A stretch of DNA of 64,000 bases from Gnetum montanum (lineage: Eukaryota > Streptophyta > Gnetopsida > Gnetales > Gnetaceae), in assembly GCA_015680685.1 (NCBI GenBank), contig MNCI01005245.1:397751-461750 (forward strand). The letters are read 5' to 3'. This document shows positions 1-10,596 of the stretch, in pieces; position 1 is the first letter of the stretch; each line of letters starts with the position of its first letter. The notes below the pieces were generated by a model. That model had not been told where the DNA came from and searched no databases. It saw nothing but the letters and a program-made list of their open reading frames with translations. A program made the translations under genes and the position numbers.

Positions 1-2340
1 CTCCATCAAGACGAACAACTGCGGTGGAGAGATTTGCAAGGTAACATTGTGTTACCCCCCAGATCGATCAGTCCCTAACATGCTCTTCCATGCCTTGACA
101 CATATTGGCATGCAAGATCTATTTGCGGAATATGTTATGGATGACTTTAACAAAAGGGATTATCATCCCACAGATGCCCAACGTATTTGGGACTTAAGGC
201 AGGAAAGTCAACATACTTTTCTGAAGGGCAAAGCCCTACACGTCCTTAGCGAAATAGGAGATGAAGAACCTCTTATCACAGGTTCTTTTGCAAAGGATGT
301 TCCCCCTCCTAACGATGGTGAGGAGGAAGGATATCAGAATCTACAATCAACGATACATATCCCTGGTTCTGATGCCCGTAAACACCAACTGTTCATAGAG
401 GGAACAACCACTCATGCTAAGGATGGGCACTTTGATCATCACCACGATCGGGGCCGTAGCAGCCGAAGGGAAGGTAAGAAACGTCGCCATGGCGATGGTT
501 CCCCTTCTTCTTCCCCTTCTTCACATCACTCACCCTCTCCTTCCACATCTTGGGGTAACCACCATGAACATAAAAGGGAAGATAAAAGTAAAAAGGATGA
601 AAGACCTCGACGAGAAAGTCGAGAGAGAGGACAAGGGCAAGGATGCAGGGAGAGTAGGGAACAACGCAGACATCACAGGCATCATGAAAGAGACGATCAT
701 GACGAGCCCCTACTCTCAACTCGAAGTATGCTTGACATAACGGAGGCAGTTAGGATTCCCAGAAGGCATTTAAAGGATAGCCAGATCAAACGACTAGACA
801 TGAATAATATCCCACAGTTTGAAGGGGGATACAATGCTGATCCGCAAAATCATTTACAGGCATTCCACGATGCCTGTGCCTTGCAGAATTTAGACAGTGA
901 GTGGTAGAAACTTAAGTTTTTCCTAAGGACACTCACTAAATAAGCAGAGAGCTGGTACCGGTCCTTAGAACCGGAGACCATCAGGAGGTGGAGTACGATG
1001 CTAGAACTGTTCAACGAAAAGTATCAGATGTACTCTAGAGTGTCCAATTTGTGTAAGTAGATCCAAGGCTGGAAGCAAGGTCATCACGAACCCTTGGATG
1101 CTGCCATGACCCGCTACTACACATTGTTACATCGTTGCCCGAGCCATGGGTATGCTTAGCGGGATTGACTTCGCCACATCATGGATGGGCTAAGGAATGA
1201 AACGAGGAGAACTCTTGGGACTTACTCCCAAGGGAGACTCTCATAACTTAGAGCCCATGAAGTGCAAAGCTTTTTGGAGTAAGTAGCAAACGAAGAAGGT
1301 GAGCTACGCAAAAGGGAAAGTGCAGAGGAGTACAATCGCGATCCCTCCCTTTGAAAGAGGGGAGTAAAATTTTGTGATGAAGAGGATGAGTCACCAATTG
1401 AAGAGTTGGTGAATTGGAAAACTTTGCCGATCTAAAAATTAACAATCGAAGTATCGGCCAAAGTAGACCAAATGTGGGATTCCTTAGACTCAAGAATTGA
1501 AAAAGTCTTGAAAATTATAGAAGAGTCTAAGGTTGAACAAAGTAGTGACAAAGGTAAGAAAAAGTGGAGAGATTTAGGCCCTGCACATAACAAGGGTAAG
1601 GGAAAAATCACTAACTCCGATGTGGCTGAGGATTTTGATTCAGATGATGATAGTGGATGTGGTGTCTACTACTATGAACATCCTAAGGGATGTTGCCCCA
1701 TTATCTCACATCTACAGGAGTCTGGGGTGTATGCGCTTAATCCAAGACTTAACCAATGGCAAACACCCCGAAGGTTACCTTATCCACAAGGTAACCCAAG
1801 GCAGTTCCACCAACCACTAACGTATTATCCTGTGGAACTCCACCACAGCCCATCGGACAACATCAGTAGTGGCAATACCCACAGTCATGGGGGATGCCAC
1901 CACCAACACAACAGTACCCTTACCGGTAGCCCGATCTTTATGGTTATTATGTGTAGCAGCCGATTTCTCCAAGTGACTCTATGAGTCACTTAACCCCCAT
2001 ACGTTACTACCAAGTTCAGGAGTATTTTGGGATTCCTTCTCCTTCAGGAAACACTCCATACCCACACTATCCTCCAAATCCATTCGCATATTTTGTGCCA
2101 ATGGCCCCACGATCAATCGCTCCAACAAGGCCTAGAATAAATCCCACTCAGCCGCGACAACCCAACACTGCGAGGGCTCCCAAACCTCCAATAGCAGTTG
2201 GTTCTAACAATCATTTACCAAAAAGACCCTTCCTTAGGGCAAACAATCCAACCAAGCCTTCACCTTCACAAGCGGGTGAGCATCCTAACACCCCCGTACC
2301 AAATAAAGTTTTGGGAAATCCTTCGATAGCAAAATCGTGT
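1..2340 (+). pseudogene. gag: Element A gag (capsid/nucleocapsid polyprotein), broken, partial
   Basis: Gag would form the virus-like particle and bind the element RNA. Reading starts in frame at base 1 (LHQDEQLRW), shifts frame near 55-62 and stays open to a TAG at 905-907. The ATG at 47 is inside the gene and is not the true start. A His/Arg/Ser/Asp-rich stretch lies around 430-700. The capsid core follows from about 815 (FEGGYNADPQNHLQAF, then SWYRSLEPE and WSTMLELFNEKYQ) and matches the retrotrans_gag type; it carries several stops to about 1260. After 1472 come an acidic and Lys-rich segment, the degenerate knuckle GCGVYYYEHPKGCC near 1655-1700, and a Pro/Gln/Tyr-rich tail. B and E carry the same blocks, so the assignment is safe; the gene is dead. 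Confidence 0.88.
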
Positions 2341-3384
2341 TCGATGCATACAGTTATGTTAACACATATAGTAACTGATTGGATCAAGGATGGCCACCTC
2401 CCAAAGAAATTATCGGATCCAGGAGTCCCCCTAGTTTACCTGCAAGTTGTTGGGAATGAACCCCATAAGGCTCTCCTCGACTCAGGTTCCAGGGTCAACT
2501 TAATCTCACAAGAACTGTATAAAACCTAGAATCTGCCCCCACTCAAGAAGAGAAATGTTCACCTAGAACTAGCTGACCAGTCCATCACTGTTCCTTTGGG
2601 ACAGGTTGAAGATATTATTACCACTGTTGGTGGATGGTCGTGCCCAGCCGATTTCCTAGTGATCCAAATAAACAATGACAAAGGGGATTTCCCAATTATA
2701 ATTGGAAGGGCATTGCTAAATACAATCAACGCATGCTTAGGAATTCGCAACCTTTCCCTAGAAATATCCAAGACAAATGCTTTTGGGAAAATTGAGAGGA
2801 AAAGAGTTCCCTGCATCGCATATAGTGACACAGGGTATCATTGCGTGTAGAAATCATGAGTGATGCAAAGATTAACATTGCCTGCATGCAATCGGTGCGC
2901 ATGGGATATTGATATACAAAAGTGCCTATATGTGACAACCACCCAACAAGAAAACACTCAGTGGCTGATGGCTGATAAAGGGAACAACTCGACAACCTGC
3001 ATGGAACTAGCTGAGGGAATAACTAATGCTTACATTGAAAGTGCAGACATATTAGAGCAAGTCCGTTGCCAACTTTCAGCCCTTAACTCTGAAAATATTA
3101 ATTGGGGCAAGTTGGAAATTCCTGAGGAGTTTAAAGAAGAGCCCCTAGATTTAAAATCGTTGCCCACCTGTTTGGAATACGTGACCCTTAAAAATGAAAA
3201 ATCGGTGATCATCAACGCAGAGCTCGCACCCAAGCAAAAAGAAAGTTTGCTAAGGGTGATAAACAAGTGGTCAACAGCCTTTGCTTGGTCATACCTTGAA
3301 CTAGCTGGAATAGATCCTAGGATATGCCAGCATAGGATTTACACAGACCCCTCTATGAAGCCTCGCAAGCGACCCCAAAGGTGA
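2341..3384 (+). pseudogene. pol: Element A protease and linker to RT
   Basis: Retroviral-type aspartic protease that would cut the Gag-Pol polyprotein. The segment begins with MHTVMLTHIVTDWIK and carries the active-site motif ALLDSGSRVNLIS at about 2470-2510, with the catalytic Asp-Ser-Gly intact. A TAG at 2527-2529 stops the frame shortly after. The second half of the fold follows (VPLGQVEDI, then FPIIIGRALL at about 2690). From 2860 to 3384 a conserved linker without a named domain (Cys-rich LPACNRCAWDIDIQKCLY, then EFKEEPLDLKSLP) leads into RT, as in B, E and G. A TGA at 3382-3384 separates it from the RT frame. Not functional. Confidence 0.85.
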
Positions 3385-4890
3385 TTGAACCCGAAACTAA
3401 AACAAATAGTAAAAGAGAAGCTAGAACAGCTTCTCAAGGTAGGGTTCATTTACCGTATTGCTAACAGCGAATGGGTTAGTCCTCTTGTTATCGTACCAAA
3501 GAAAGGAGGTAAATGGAGGGTATGTATAGATTTTAGGCTATTAAATATGGCGACATTCAAAGATCACTTTCTACTACCATTTTTTGTCCAAGTCTTAGAC
3601 ACTATAGCAGGGCATCGCTATTACAGTTTTCTGGATGGATATAGTGGGTACAACCAAATACGAATTGCGCTAGAAGACCACGCCAAAATAACATTCACCA
3701 GTCCTTGGGGAATGTTTGCGTACACACAAATGCCTTTTGGCTTATGTAATGCACCTGCCACATTTCAACGATTAGTTCTAAGCATCTTTCAATAGCAAAT
3801 AGGTAATGGAGTAGAAGTCTTCATGGACGACTTCTCCACTTATGGGACGAGTTTTGATCAAGCCCTCGACCGGTTAGAGCAAGTATTGAAATGATGCGTT
3901 GAAACCAACCTCAAGCTCAACTGACAGAAGAGCCATTTGATGGTTCAAGAGGGCGTTGTACTGGGGCACAAAATTTCACAATCAGGAATTGAGGTGGATC
4001 CAAAAAAAATTAAAGTCATCCAAGGAATTACCCGACAACTAGAAACCGTTAAAGACATTAGGTTGTTCCTTGGACACACTGGCTACTACAGGAGGTTTAT
4101 CGTGAACTTCTCCAAAGTTGCCAAACCGTTGGTAGAATTAACAAAAAAGGATGCATCATTTGAATGGACTAGGGAATGTGAACAAGCATTCCAAACTCTC
4201 AAACAGAGGCTGGTGGAGACCCCTATTCTACAAGCCCCTGATTGGTCCAGGCCGTTCCATATCATGACCGATGCATCTAATTATGCCTTAGGAGTCGTAC
4301 TGACAGAACTAGATGAACAAAAATGGCCTTATTACATCCATTGTGCCAGTAAGAGTATCACCGGTGCACAACTTAACTACATGACTACAGAAAAAGAATT
4401 AATGACTATAGTGTTTGCACTGGATAAATTTAGACACTATGTATTGGGTTACAAGGTATACGTCCATACAGATCATAGTGCAATTAGGTTCCTTATGAAC
4501 AAACCAACGGTTAGCCCATGTGTCATACATTGGCTGGTAATTCTTCAAGAGTTTGATTTAACAATTGTAGACCGCAAAGGCATCGAGAACGTAGTCGCCG
4601 ATCACCTATCTCGGTTGCATCGGGACAACAAAGAGGATGAATATGTGGTTTCGGACCATTTTCCTGATGAAACCCTCTTTGCTGGTGCAATAAATAATCA
4701 ACCCACAGAAATCAATTGGTATAGTAGCATTCTCAGTAATCTCACTTCACAACAAATACCACAGGGATGGGACTTTAGGAAGAAACAACAGTTTCTTCAC
4801 AAAACCAAGTACTTCATGGAAATCAAGGGACAACTTTATAAAGTCTATCCTGATGGCTTGGTTCGATGGTATGTGCCCGATCAAGATCAA
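3385..4890 (+). pseudogene. pol: Element A reverse transcriptase and RNase H
   Basis: RNA-dependent DNA polymerase followed by RNase H. RT blocks in order: GFIYRIANSEWVSPLVIVPK, KWRVCIDFRLLN, YSFLDGYSGYNQI, MPFGLCNAPATFQRLV. A single TAG (3793-3795, where E has CAG) precedes the catalytic box VFMDDFSTYG, with FMDD at 3820-3831, the form usual in Athila-group elements. Two more stops follow near 3893 and 3920. From 3937 to 4890 the frame is open through GHTGYYRRF, the RNase H residues DASNYALG, TEKELMTI, HTDHSAIRF and VADHLSRL, i.e. all acidic catalytic positions kept. Only one RNase H domain is seen. It is the best preserved RT/RNase H in the window. Confidence 0.92.
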
Positions 4891-6066
4891 TTGAAAGTTC
4901 TCCAGGATGCTCATGAGGGCCCCTGTGGGGGTCATTATGCCAGGAGATGAATGGCTACTAAGGTCCTGCTTGTAGGATATTATTGGCCAACACTATTTCG
5001 GGACGCCCATCATTTAACCCAATCCTGTGAATGATGTCAACGTGATCGTGGAATGACTGCTAGAATGGAGGGTCCGCAATAATGGATTCAACCTTTAGAA
5101 CCCTTTGGTATCTGGGGGATAGATTTTATGGGACCGATTACACCAATGTCCAACGGAAAGGCATATATAATCATTGCTGTTGATTACTTAACTGAATGGG
5201 CTGAAGCAGCAGCTGTAACAGATTGCACATCATATGCAGCCGCACGATTTGTACAACAAAAAATTGTTAACAGGTTTGGTGTTCCACGTGCATTCATTTC
5301 TGATAATGGGACACACTTTACGGGCGCAACATTTCGCAAACTGATGCAATGCTTAAGGGTTAAGCATAAATTGACCACACCTTACCACCCCTAAGCCAAA
5401 GGTCAAGCTGAAGTTACTAATCAAGAGATTACAAGAATATTAACACGAACAATTAGCAAATTTAGGTGAGATTGGAGCATGAAACTAAACGATGCTCTTT
5501 GGGCATATCATTCTACTTGGAAGCTCCCTACAGGGTATTCTCCCTATGAGCTAGTGTACGGGAAACTTCCAAAACTTCCCATACAGAATGAGCTCCGTAC
5601 ACTGTCCATGGCTTGCAAGCTTCACCTGGATCTCGACCTAGCACAAAAACAACGGTTAGCAACTTTGAACGTGTTAGAAAAGAATAGATTAGTTGTGCTA
5701 TCGTTAAATGAGTTGCACAAAGCACACAGTAAACAACGCCATGACTTACGGATCCGAAGGTTTAGGTACCAACCAGGAGATAAGGTCCTTTACTGGAACC
5801 CCACACATGTACCCCAACGTACAGAGTTTCAAACCTTGTGGGAGGGGCCCTATATTATTCATACTACCTTCCCCTCTAGGGCCATGATGATCTATAAGCC
5901 TGACAACCCAGAAAAAAGGTTATTGGTTAATGTGCAACAAACAAAACCTTTCCATGAATCTGCAACAGCCAGTACAAGTTACAACTCCACCAACGGTCAA
6001 CCTCGCTCATTATTTCGGATCTCTCCCTTACAACTCAGTCATGGGGGAGATGGCCACCTATGGTAA
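4891..6066 (+). pseudogene. pol: Element A integrase
   Basis: Integrase that would insert the cDNA. The N-terminal zinc-binding module is visible (AHEGPCGGHYARR, then SCE-stop-CQRD with one stop in the CxxC pair). Catalytic core: [10 protein letters not shown] at about 5113-5142, FISDNGTHF at about 5295-5322 and GQAEVTNQE at about 5401-5430, giving the D, D and E of the DDE triad. Stops occur at 4948, 5032, 5083, about 5394 and 5468, nearly all single-base changes from Trp, Arg or Gln codons. The C-terminal part (WEGPYII, then LLVNVQQTKPFHE) ends at 6064-6066. There is no chromodomain, which argues against a chromovirus. The last codons overlap a polypurine-like motif at 6036-6047. Confidence 0.9.
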
Positions 6067-7920
6067 CCATATGGGGCCCTCAGTTCTTTTAAGTTTTTGT
6101 TTTACACATTATTGTTTTATAACATCATTATACTTTTCTATTTTGTGTGTGTGTGTGTGTGTGATCCACTCTACAAGTTTGTCCCATAATAAGTGTTCGG
6201 TATGATGGTATGAATTGTTTTCATATTGATTACTAATGTTTGGTTTTTACCATTACATTATGATGTTGATACTAAGGTATTTTTCTTTTGATATGGCAGG
6301 CAATGAGATCACTTCACCCATCCATCCACCAATTTCTATGGTTTCTCTCAGCTTGGAAATGTACCGTCCCCTTCTTAATAAGAACTTTAACGAATCGGTG
6401 ACTGGGTATTTCTCAAACTAAGGAAGGACTCAAATATTGAAAAGGGTGTGACTTCAAGGGAACTTGATGCTTTTGTGTTGGTCATTCTCTTGGGTGCTTG
6501 GATGTTTTCTTTTTGGGCTTTCTTACTATTCCGATGTTACCCAACTTTCAGAAGCTGAGACAATAAAAATAAGAAGTCTTTGCATGGTGTGGTTCTCACG
6601 CATAAAAACAAAAAACACCAAAAAAAAAACAACCAAAGTGAGGATTCAAAGCACACCCCTTAGAAGAAATAAAATTTGGGCTACCAGCACTGGTTATGGA
6701 ACCAAAAGTGTTTCCTCTAACTAAGGCCCTTCTCGCTTCCCATTGTCTCCTTTGTTTCGTTGGAATGGTGGTGGCTCTTTGGAGATGTATTCTTGTTACT
6801 TCAAGAGGATGGTTTAGCTGAATGCATTGATGTGAAGTCACTAAAAGTGGTTGGTTTTAGGCTGGAGTTGGAATGAGACTTGCCAAGTCACATTAATCAT
6901 AAACCACACACGGGGCTGTACACTACCTTGTCCTTGGAATTCCATTCCATTCTATTCTCTCCATCCTTCTCTCCATGGTTCACCCCATTGCCAATTGTAT
7001 CATTAGTGTATATATTTTGGTTGATGCATTGTTTTCTTTTTGGTAAATTCTTACGGTTAAGACTTTAACTCTTATTCCAAATGACATTCCCAAAGCCTAC
7101 AGACTGTTTGAATGTGGGTTTGTCAGGGCATTAAGGGCATGAGCCTGCTTTGGGGAGGACCCACTGACATTCCTATTTGGTGCACTAGTTAACTTCTTTC
7201 CCTTAACATTTTGCAATTAATTTTATTTTTGTTCATTTCCATCTTGACATCCACTTTATCGATGCCATATTTGTCCCTTTGTATCTATCTTTCTTACTCC
7301 ATTTCTTTCTCCATTCTAACGCTACCGGAGGTTCGCGATTAGTCATGGGGGTACGTGGCCTAATTTTTTTGATTTTCTCCTAGCCCTGAAATTTTTTGAT
7401 TTTCTACCTAACCCCTACACCTTTGGTAGTCATCAGTAACATATTCCCAGATCCATATTAGCCATACCACAACCTAGCCAATGAGTTTACACTAAAGCAA
7501 GGTATCAATTACATGATGATTCAATTACCCTTGCCAATATAAGACTATGTTGTGTGTGCAGATGGCGATTAAATAAACAACGGATTGGATCTGGAGCTGG
7601 AGCAAACACTTGGAATGGAGCAGTGCTGAAGCAGCTATGCAAGGAGCAAGATCGATAGCGCACTTATTGAAGGACAATGAAAAGCGTAATCGTGGCATTG
7701 GCAGCAGCAACACTTCTTTCTATCTCTCTCTTTCTCTCAAGCTACCAACAAAGGCCTGATGTCATTGTAATAAGGTGTTCACCCTTGTTGTCATGAACAC
7801 CAGTTTTGTCAAGTCTTGTAATAATGATCTGTTCACATGTCATTCCATTAGTTTCATCTCCCTCAATAATTCCATACCTTCCCGATATTATTGTAAGGAA
7901 CTCGAGGACGAGTTTTCATT
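6067..7920 (+). other. Element A long 3' region between integrase and polypurine tract
   Basis: About 1.85 kb with no long reading frame, aligned in order with the same region of B and E. It holds a (GT)n run (6144-6163), an A-rich patch (about 6601-6640), the shared TGCATGGTGTGGTTCTCAC segment near 6583-6600, a copy of AGTCATGGGGGTA at 7341-7353 and the small conserved frame listed separately. In Athila elements this position can hold an env-like gene; nothing here is recognisably env. Confidence 0.75.
7580..7759 (+). CDS. Small conserved frame in element A 3' region (hypothetical)
   Basis: A 59-codon open frame reading TDWIWSWSKHLEWSSAEAAM and on to a TGA at 7757-7759. The first codon is ACG where B, E and I have ATG. 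It aligns with frames at the same place in those elements (MDW-x-x-R-x-H-L-x-W-x-x-A) and ends in a Ser/Leu/Tyr-rich hydrophobic tail. A splice-acceptor-like TGTGTTGTGTGTGCAG precedes it, ending at 7561. Unknown function; it may be a remnant of an exon or of an env-like gene. That it stays open in a badly decayed element is notable but could be chance over 59 codons. Confidence 0.4.
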   Translation, partial: TDWIWSWSKHLEWSSAEAAMQGARSIAHLLKDNEKRNRGIGSSNTSFYLSLSLKLPTKA

Positions 7921-7934
7921 CAGTCATGGGGGTA
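7921..7934 (+). promoter_or_regulatory. Element A polypurine tract
   Basis: CAGTCATGGGGGTA lies directly before the LTR start TGATGAG. This is the expected site for the RNase H-resistant primer of plus-strand DNA synthesis. B has the identical sequence in the same place, and E differs by one base. Confidence 0.8.
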
Positions 7935-8598
7935 TGATGAGACGCGATATCGCATGGGCTACGATATTGCGGTCTGCCACTAAATCTATAAATAAGAGGC
8001 AGCACTCCCCTCATTTCCCATCCTAGGCTTAAAGTAGGGAAACTTTGGTATTCTAGAGATAGAATATTTTCCATGTGCCCGCAGTAGGAGTCCCAAGTGA
8101 ACGGATCTTTATTCAAGCAGCTTTGTACCTGAACGCAAGTTGTGTACAACAATAAAGACGAGCTTTATGGATAAACCTTGTAGTGCATGGAATAGGATTT
8201 ATTACATGTTATTTATTACTTGTTGTTAGCGTGGCATGAGTACGACTTGGTTATGAGCATTGACGAATGTGTACGGCTAACCAAGGAATCGGCTACTCAT
8301 CGCGATTAGATTCTCTCACCCTTGTCTCTTAGAACGCGGGATGAGTATGACTTGATTACGAGCATCTACGGGTGTGTACGGCTAGTCAAGGAATNCATAA
8401 AAGACCATAAAAATCATATACCTCAGACTTACTTAACCATACACCGTGACAAAAACAAGTAAGTTTGGGAAGACAATGAATGATTAACCCCAAGTGTTCC
8501 ATAGGGCGTTTAGGCATTTAGTGTGCGGAGTTTGACCGGATCGCACGTTCTATGCTCATTTCATATGGTTGAGTGTAGGGGTACCTCTCCACTCATCA
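7935..8598 (+). repeat. Element A 3' LTR (664 bp, with an assembly N)
   Basis: The repeat runs from TGATGAG to CTCATCA. U3 is very short before the promoter: a palindromic GATATC-type module (about 7943-7972), then the TATA box TCTATAAATAAGAGGC at 7985-8000. A polyadenylation-type AATAAA follows at about 8150. The N at 8394 replaces part of the R/U5 region, so this copy is shorter than the 777-826 bp of its relatives. Confidence 0.9.
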
Positions 8599-8629
8599 CT
8601 ACCTCTTGGAATCTCACCTTCTTTTGGGG

Positions 8630-10250
8630 GTTATGTTCAATTGTTTTTCCACTCCTTGTAGCGATGGAATATAATTACTCTTTACCATTTCTTTGAGATG
8701 TAGGATTTGGTTTAGGTTGGGATGGTAATTCATTTTTTGTTAAGTCTTGAAATCTCCTTCTAGTCTCACTCATGAGTTGTCTAATTTCTTCTATGGAGGA
8801 AGTAAGGCTTTGGGTGAGTTTATCCAAGTGTTCATTAGTTGGGTTCTTAAATGGCCTAAAGTTATTTTTGAAGATATTGTTGTTGGTAAAATGGTCGTTG
8901 AGGAAAGTTCATTGTTGGTTGGCTCTTAAATTGTTGAAAAGCCTTTTCAGACTTTTGCATTTCCTCTTGACAATAGAACAAGGTTGGGCAGGTTGTGTGG
9001 TCATGTTGGGGCCTACCACAAATGTTGCACATTTCTCTTTGAATTTCATGAGCTTGCTTTTTAATTAATCATGTCAACTCATTCACTTTCTTATTTAAAT
9101 ATTCTATTTGTTAAGTCATGCCTTGCATAATATTGGGTTTTGGCCAATGTTTAATTTAATCTACTAACGAATATATGATTCTCTAACCATCTTCCAGGGC
9201 CACATTTAAAATATTTCCTCCACATGCAAAGTCAACATTTTGCCTATAATAAGGTAATAAGCCATCTACAAAGATTTGAATTAGTTGATGGCGTGGGAAT
9301 CCAAGGTTTTGATTTTTTAGGCATAATCCTTGAAATCTATCAAAGGTACTTTCATAGTCTTCATCCTCATGTTGCATAAAATTTATTAATTGCTTCCATA
9401 AAGAATACAACCTATCGTTAGAAAGAAATATTTGTAGAAAAGCTTTTTTAAATTCATCCCAAGAACTAATTTATGTTCTAAGGAATATAGCCAAAAATTA
9501 GTGTGGTCCTTTAAGGTTGATTTAAAGGCAATAATTTTAGCTTTATCCTCACTTTGAGGTGCTGACATGACTAATGTTGTTTCAAATTCTCTTATGTGGG
9601 TAATTGGATCCTCATCATTTGTTTCTTTAAAAATAGGTAATAAATGAATATTTTTAACCTCTACATCTCTACCTTGTGGAAAAACTAATGGTCCCTGAGG
9701 TATAATAGATGTTTTTTAATTCAATAACTCCCCAAGGGTTCATCCTGGGTAGGGCTAACCAATTGGAACATTAGAAGTCAAACTACCAAAGTAGAGAGGA
9801 GTTGAACCTAAAGAAAATGGGGGAGGTGTATGATGTGAAGATGATCCCATCATGTGATTAGAGGTTTCTATAGCATTTGGTTTAGAAATAGAGACTAGTG
9901 GTGGAGTTTGTAAATTTAAAGTACTCGGTTGAGTAATACCTCCAATTGTGGTCACATAAGTTGATATTGGGATAGTACTTAGATTTTAAGACCCTTCCCC
10001 TATAGTTGAACTCATGGTTGTAATTTGAATATCAAATAAAGGATGAACAAATATGGAAAAATTATGTTGTGTTTTTTCTTTGGGATTTTGAGTTGTCAAA
10101 GGAGAAGAAAAATTAGATCTTGATTGTATTGGTTCCTCCTAGTCTTGTTTTTAAGTGAATTTTGTACATTTATAAAGGCTAGGAGTGCTTATAGAAGGTT
10201 GAATTCATGTTGGTTTCTTTGGTTTCTTTATTGGTTTCATTTAACAAGAA
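8630..10250 (-). pseudogene. gag: Element H gag with CCHC zinc knuckle
   Basis: Capsid and nucleocapsid relic on the minus strand. From the N-terminal side: a Thr/Pro/Ser-rich lead (TTIGGITQPSTLNLQTPPLV, about 9955-9895), a capsid segment (SAPQSEDKAKIIAFKSTLKD at about 9567-9505), then the retrotrans_gag signature WKQLINFMQHEDEDYESTFD and PRHQLIQIFVDGLLP near 9400-9240. A perfect nucleocapsid knuckle, CNICGRPQHDHTTC (CX2CX4HX4C), lies at 8988-9029. After it comes a Gln/Asn-rich tail typical of Athila Gag. Several frameshifts and stops separate the blocks. The knuckle is the canonical form, unlike the odd one in the main family. Confidence 0.82.
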
Positions 10251-10575
10251 CATTCTTTGTTGGCACATTCATGGGCTATCATTCCTAAGAATTTACAAAT
10301 TGATTTAATAACTCCTACTATCATGGCTTTAATTGTAACTTTTTAAATAGTTTTAGCTGGTTGTATGATAAGAGGAGTCGATTCCTAGGATTTTCCTTAT
10401 TTTTTGATTTTTTAATGCAAGAAAAACAAATAAAAGAAACTATTTCTCAACTTAAATAAAAGAAACATAAAATAAAATAAAAAAATTAAAATAAATTAAA
10501 ATGTACCTAGAATATGAAATTACAAAATGAAATTAAAACATACAAAACTCTTGATGATGATTAACTCTGCCAACC

Positions 10576-10593
10576 TCCCTAGTAATGGTGCCA
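10576..10593 (-). promoter_or_regulatory. Element H primer-binding site (tRNA-Asp-like)
   Basis: On the minus strand TGGCACCATTACTAGGGA follows three bases after the LTR. It matches 13 of 18 bases of TGGCGCCGTTGCCGGGGA, the tRNA-Asp-type site of many plant gypsy elements (from memory). All five differences are C-to-T or G-to-A changes. Confidence 0.72.
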
Positions 10594-10596
10594 AAT

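Larger units (their letters stand above)
1..8598 (+). mobile_element. Element A: Ty3/gypsy (Athila/Tat-like) LTR retrotransposon, 5' end outside window
   Basis: A decayed long terminal repeat retrotransposon read on the + strand in the order gag, protease, reverse transcriptase, RNase H, integrase, non-coding 3' region, polypurine tract, 3' LTR. Base 1 corresponds to a point about 1.13 kb inside the related element B, so the 5' LTR, primer site and gag start lie left of the window. The right end is firm: the LTR closes with CTCATCA at 8592-8598. The next bases belong to a different, oppositely oriented element (H), so A probably inserted into H; the left flank needed to check the target duplication is not present. 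Many frameshifts and stops make it non-autonomous. Confidence 0.93.

Noticed and set aside
1979-1984. ATGA overlap between two frames in element A gag, looking like coupled translation of two genes
   Set aside because: In B the same region is one continuous frame (QQPVSLSDFVGHVTPQ). The A overlap is produced by a frameshift upstream of it; the ATG at 1981 is internal.
4250-4950. Second (archaeal-type) RNase H domain as in Tat/Ogre elements
   Set aside because: Only one RNase H domain is visible between RT and integrase; spacing leaves no room for another.
6144-6163. (GT)n run as a regulatory Z-DNA site
   Set aside because: It is present only in A; B has a short GTGTG there and E none, so it looks like ordinary microsatellite growth.
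6067-7920. A complete env-like gene in the 3' region
   Set aside because: No frame longer than about 90 codons, no signal peptide or cleavage site, and no homology between the longer random frames of A, B and E apart from the small MDW frame.
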